Shown: positions 11,267 to 12,824 of the stretch, one piece after another
How positions within the stretch are numbered: the stretch's first letter is position 1
Layout: each line of letters opens with the position of its first letter
Origin: JBDUDR01 sp040002845
GTDB lineage: Bacteria; Actinomycetota; Actinomycetes; Propionibacteriales; Nocardioidaceae
Length of the DNA stretch: 12,824 nt
Direction of reading: 5' to 3'
NCBI GenBank assembly: GCA_040002845.1
Contig: JBDUDR010000076.1
Span: 1 to 12,824 of the forward strand
The notes under the pieces: generated by a model
What the model saw: the letters and a program-made list of their open reading frames with translations, nothing else
Told to the model about the DNA's origin: nothing
Database searches by the model: none
Made by a program: the position numbers and the translations under genes

Positions 11267-12824
11267 GTGAGCCACGAAGTGCACAACTCTGCGGCACTTG
11301 ATTCGGCCATATCGGAGCAAAATTCAACCTCGCCACAGCCCATGTCTCACGACACCGTGACCGTTGAGCATGCGTACGACGCCAGCTCGATCACGGTGCT
11401 CGAGGGTCTCGACGCTGTACGCAAACGCCCGAGCATGTACATCGGATCGACCGGAGAGCGGGGACTCCACCACTTGGTCTGGGAGGTTGTGGACAACTCC
11501 GTGGACGAGGCCCTCGCTGGACATTGCGACCGGATCGAGGTGACGCTGCTCGCCGACGGCGGTGTTCGCGTGATCGACAACGGCCGGGGCATCCCGGTTG
11601 ACGAGCATCAGGTCGAGAAGATGCCTGCGGTCACTGTGGTGCTCACGATGCTGCACGCCGGCGGCAAGTTCGGCGAGGGGGGCTACAAGGTCTCCGGCGG
11701 TCTGCACGGCGTCGGCGTGTCTGTCGTCAACGCATTGTCGAGCAGGCTCGACGTCGAGGTCCGTCGCGACGGCTACCGCTGGACCCAGTCGTTCACCTTT
11801 GGCGTCCCCGACGAGCCACTCCAGCGCCGCGAGGCCACCGACGAGACCGGGACGACCACGACGTTCTGGGCCAGCCCCGACATCTTCGAGACGACCGCAT
11901 ACTCCTTCGAGACGATCGCGTCGCGCTTCCGTGAGATGGCGTTCCTCAACAAGGGCCTCGAGATCATCATCCGCGACGCGCGCCCGCAGGCCCAGGACCT
12001 CGACGAGGTGGTTTCCGATGCCACTGTCGCGAACTCGATAGACGGCGGAGCCGACGGCATCAAGAGTGCCCCGGGCGGCATCCAGCGCAGCTTCCGCTAC
12101 GACGGCGGCCTGGTCGACTATGTGTCCCATCTCAATGCCAGCAAGGACGCGGCTCACAAGAGCGTGATCGCGTTCGACGCGGTCAACGCCGAGGGCGACA
12201 TGAGCCTCGAGGTCGCGATGCAGTGGAACACCTCGTTCACCGAGTCGGTTCACACGTTCGCCAACACGATCAACACCCACGAGGGCGGCACGCACGAGGA
12301 GGGGTTCCGGTCGGCGCTCACCGGCACGGTCAACGGTTGGGCGGAGCAGTGGGGGCTGGTCAAGAAGCGCGAAGACCGACTGTCCGGCGACGATGTGCGC
12401 GAGGGACTGACCGCGATCATCAGCGTCAAGCTCGCCGAGCCGCAGTTCGAGGGTCAGACCAAGTCCAAGCTCGGCAACACGGAGGCCAAGTCGTTCACCC
12501 AGAAGGTGGTCAACGACCGCCTCGGGGAGTGGTTCGAGAAGAACCCCAGCGAGGGCCGTGACATCATCCGCAAGTCGATCGCCGCCGCGAGCGCCCGCAT
12601 GGCGGCTCGCAAGGCGCGGGACCTGGCCCGCAACCGCAAGGGGTTGCTGGGCGGCGGGGGCCTCCCGGGCAAGCTGGCCGACTGCCAGTCGACCGACCCC
12701 GAGGAGTGCGAGGTCTTCATCGTCGAAGGAAACTCCGCTGGTGGCTCGGCCAAGGGAGGCCGGGATCCACGGGTGCAGGCGATCCTGCCGATCCGCGGCA
12801 AGATCCTCAACGTCGAGAAGGCCC
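11267..12824 (+). CDS. gyrB: DNA gyrase subunit B, C-terminus cut by window end
   Basis: ATPase subunit of DNA gyrase, which with GyrA introduces negative supercoils. The window holds 519 codons. The GHKL ATPase domain shows VLEGLDAVRKRPSMYIGS, the Mg-binding NSVDEALAG, VIDNGRGIPV and the lid GGLHGVGVSVVNALS. The transducer domain follows, and the TOPRIM domain begins with EVFIVEGNSAGGSAKGGR and LPIRGKILNVEKA, where the window ends. Asn489 (AAC, 12731-12733) stands where most GyrB have the Asp of EGDSAGG. The GTG at 11267 is preferred over ATG 11342 because of the AGGAGG site, which adds 25 polar residues not expected in the core family. Its place after recF and dciA argues for gyrB rather than parE. 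Confidence 0.97.
   Translation, partial: MSHEVHNSAALDSAISEQNSTSPQPMSHDTVTVEHAYDASSITVLEGLDAVRKRPSMYIGSTGERGLHHLVWEVVDNSVDEALAGHCDRIEVTLLADGGVRVIDNGRGIPVDEHQVEKMPAVTVVLTMLHAGGKFGEGGYKVSGGLHGVGVSVVNALSSRLDVEVRRDGYRWTQSFTFGVPDEPLQRREATDETGTTTTFWASPDIFETTAYSFETIASRFREMAFLNKGLEIIIRDARPQAQDLDEVVSDATVANSIDGGADGIKSAPGGIQRSFRYDGGLVDYVSHLNASKDAAHKSVIAFDAVNAEGDMSLEVAMQWNTSFTESVHTFANTINTHEGGTHEEGFRSALTGTVNGWAEQWGLVKKREDRLSGDDVREGLTAIISVKLAEPQFEGQTKSKLGNTEAKSFTQKVVNDRLGEWFEKNPSEGRDIIRKSIAAASARMAARKARDLARNRKGLLGGGGLPGKLADCQSTDPEECEVFIVEGNSAGGSAKGGRDPRVQAILPIRGKILNVEKA

Noticed and set aside
1..12824. CRISPR array, insertion sequence, prophage, tRNA or defence system
   Set aside because: I found no spaced direct repeats, transposase motifs, terminal inverted repeats or tRNA-like cloverleaf; the window is conserved core chromosome.

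Overview
The window is the replication-origin neighbourhood of a high-GC Gram-positive chromosome. The gene order (parA, rsmG, khpB, yidC, yidD, rnpA and rpmH leftward; dnaA, dnaN, gnd, recF, dciA and gyrB rightward), the strong G/C bias at third codon positions, the many GTG starts and the TTGTCCACA-type DnaA boxes point to an actinobacterium. The dnaN-gnd-recF-DUF721-gyrB order is seen in streptomycetes, nocardioids and some mycobacteria. I lean to Nocardioidaceae/Propionibacteriales on general protein similarity, but cannot fix the genus by eye.

Left arm (minus strand, 1-4439). A compact set of genes is read away from the origin: rpmH (ribosomal protein L34), rnpA (RNase P protein), yidD, yidC (membrane insertase), khpB (KH/R3H RNA-binding protein), rsmG (16S rRNA m7G527 methyltransferase) and parA (chromosome-partition ATPase, whose C-terminus lies beyond base 1). 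Four of the six junctions overlap or abut (GTGA, TGAGTG, TGATG, GTGA), so the block looks like one translationally coupled operon. A good promoter for it lies just upstream of rpmH. A perfect 14-bp parS site sits inside the first codons of rsmG, so the ParABS centromere site is embedded in the operon that encodes ParA.

Centre (4440-7122). dnaA is flanked by two non-coding regions that both carry DnaA boxes. The rpmH-dnaA gap (615 bp) has two perfect boxes, weaker ones and the most AT-rich stretch seen in the window. The dnaA-dnaN gap (421 bp) has a series of one- and two-mismatch boxes. By analogy with Streptomyces and Mycobacterium the dnaA-dnaN gap is the more likely functional oriC, but the sequence does not settle this.

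Right arm (plus strand, 7123-12824). dnaN (sliding clamp), gnd (6-phosphogluconate dehydrogenase, a metabolic gene among replication genes), recF (gap repair), dciA (DUF721, replicative helicase loader family) and gyrB (gyrase subunit B, cut by the window end). A 310-bp non-coding stretch with a candidate promoter precedes gyrB.

This is core chromosome. I see no mobile element, CRISPR array, tRNA, rRNA, defence or biosynthetic system, and no convincing undescribed system. The points most worth a second look are: Asn in place of the usual Asp in the GyrB EGDSAGG motif; an expanded loop in RnpA built partly from a 12-bp tandem repeat; a ParA with a long repeat-containing N-terminal extension; the two-sided DnaA-box arrangement around dnaA; and GTG as the start codon of 10 of 13 genes.
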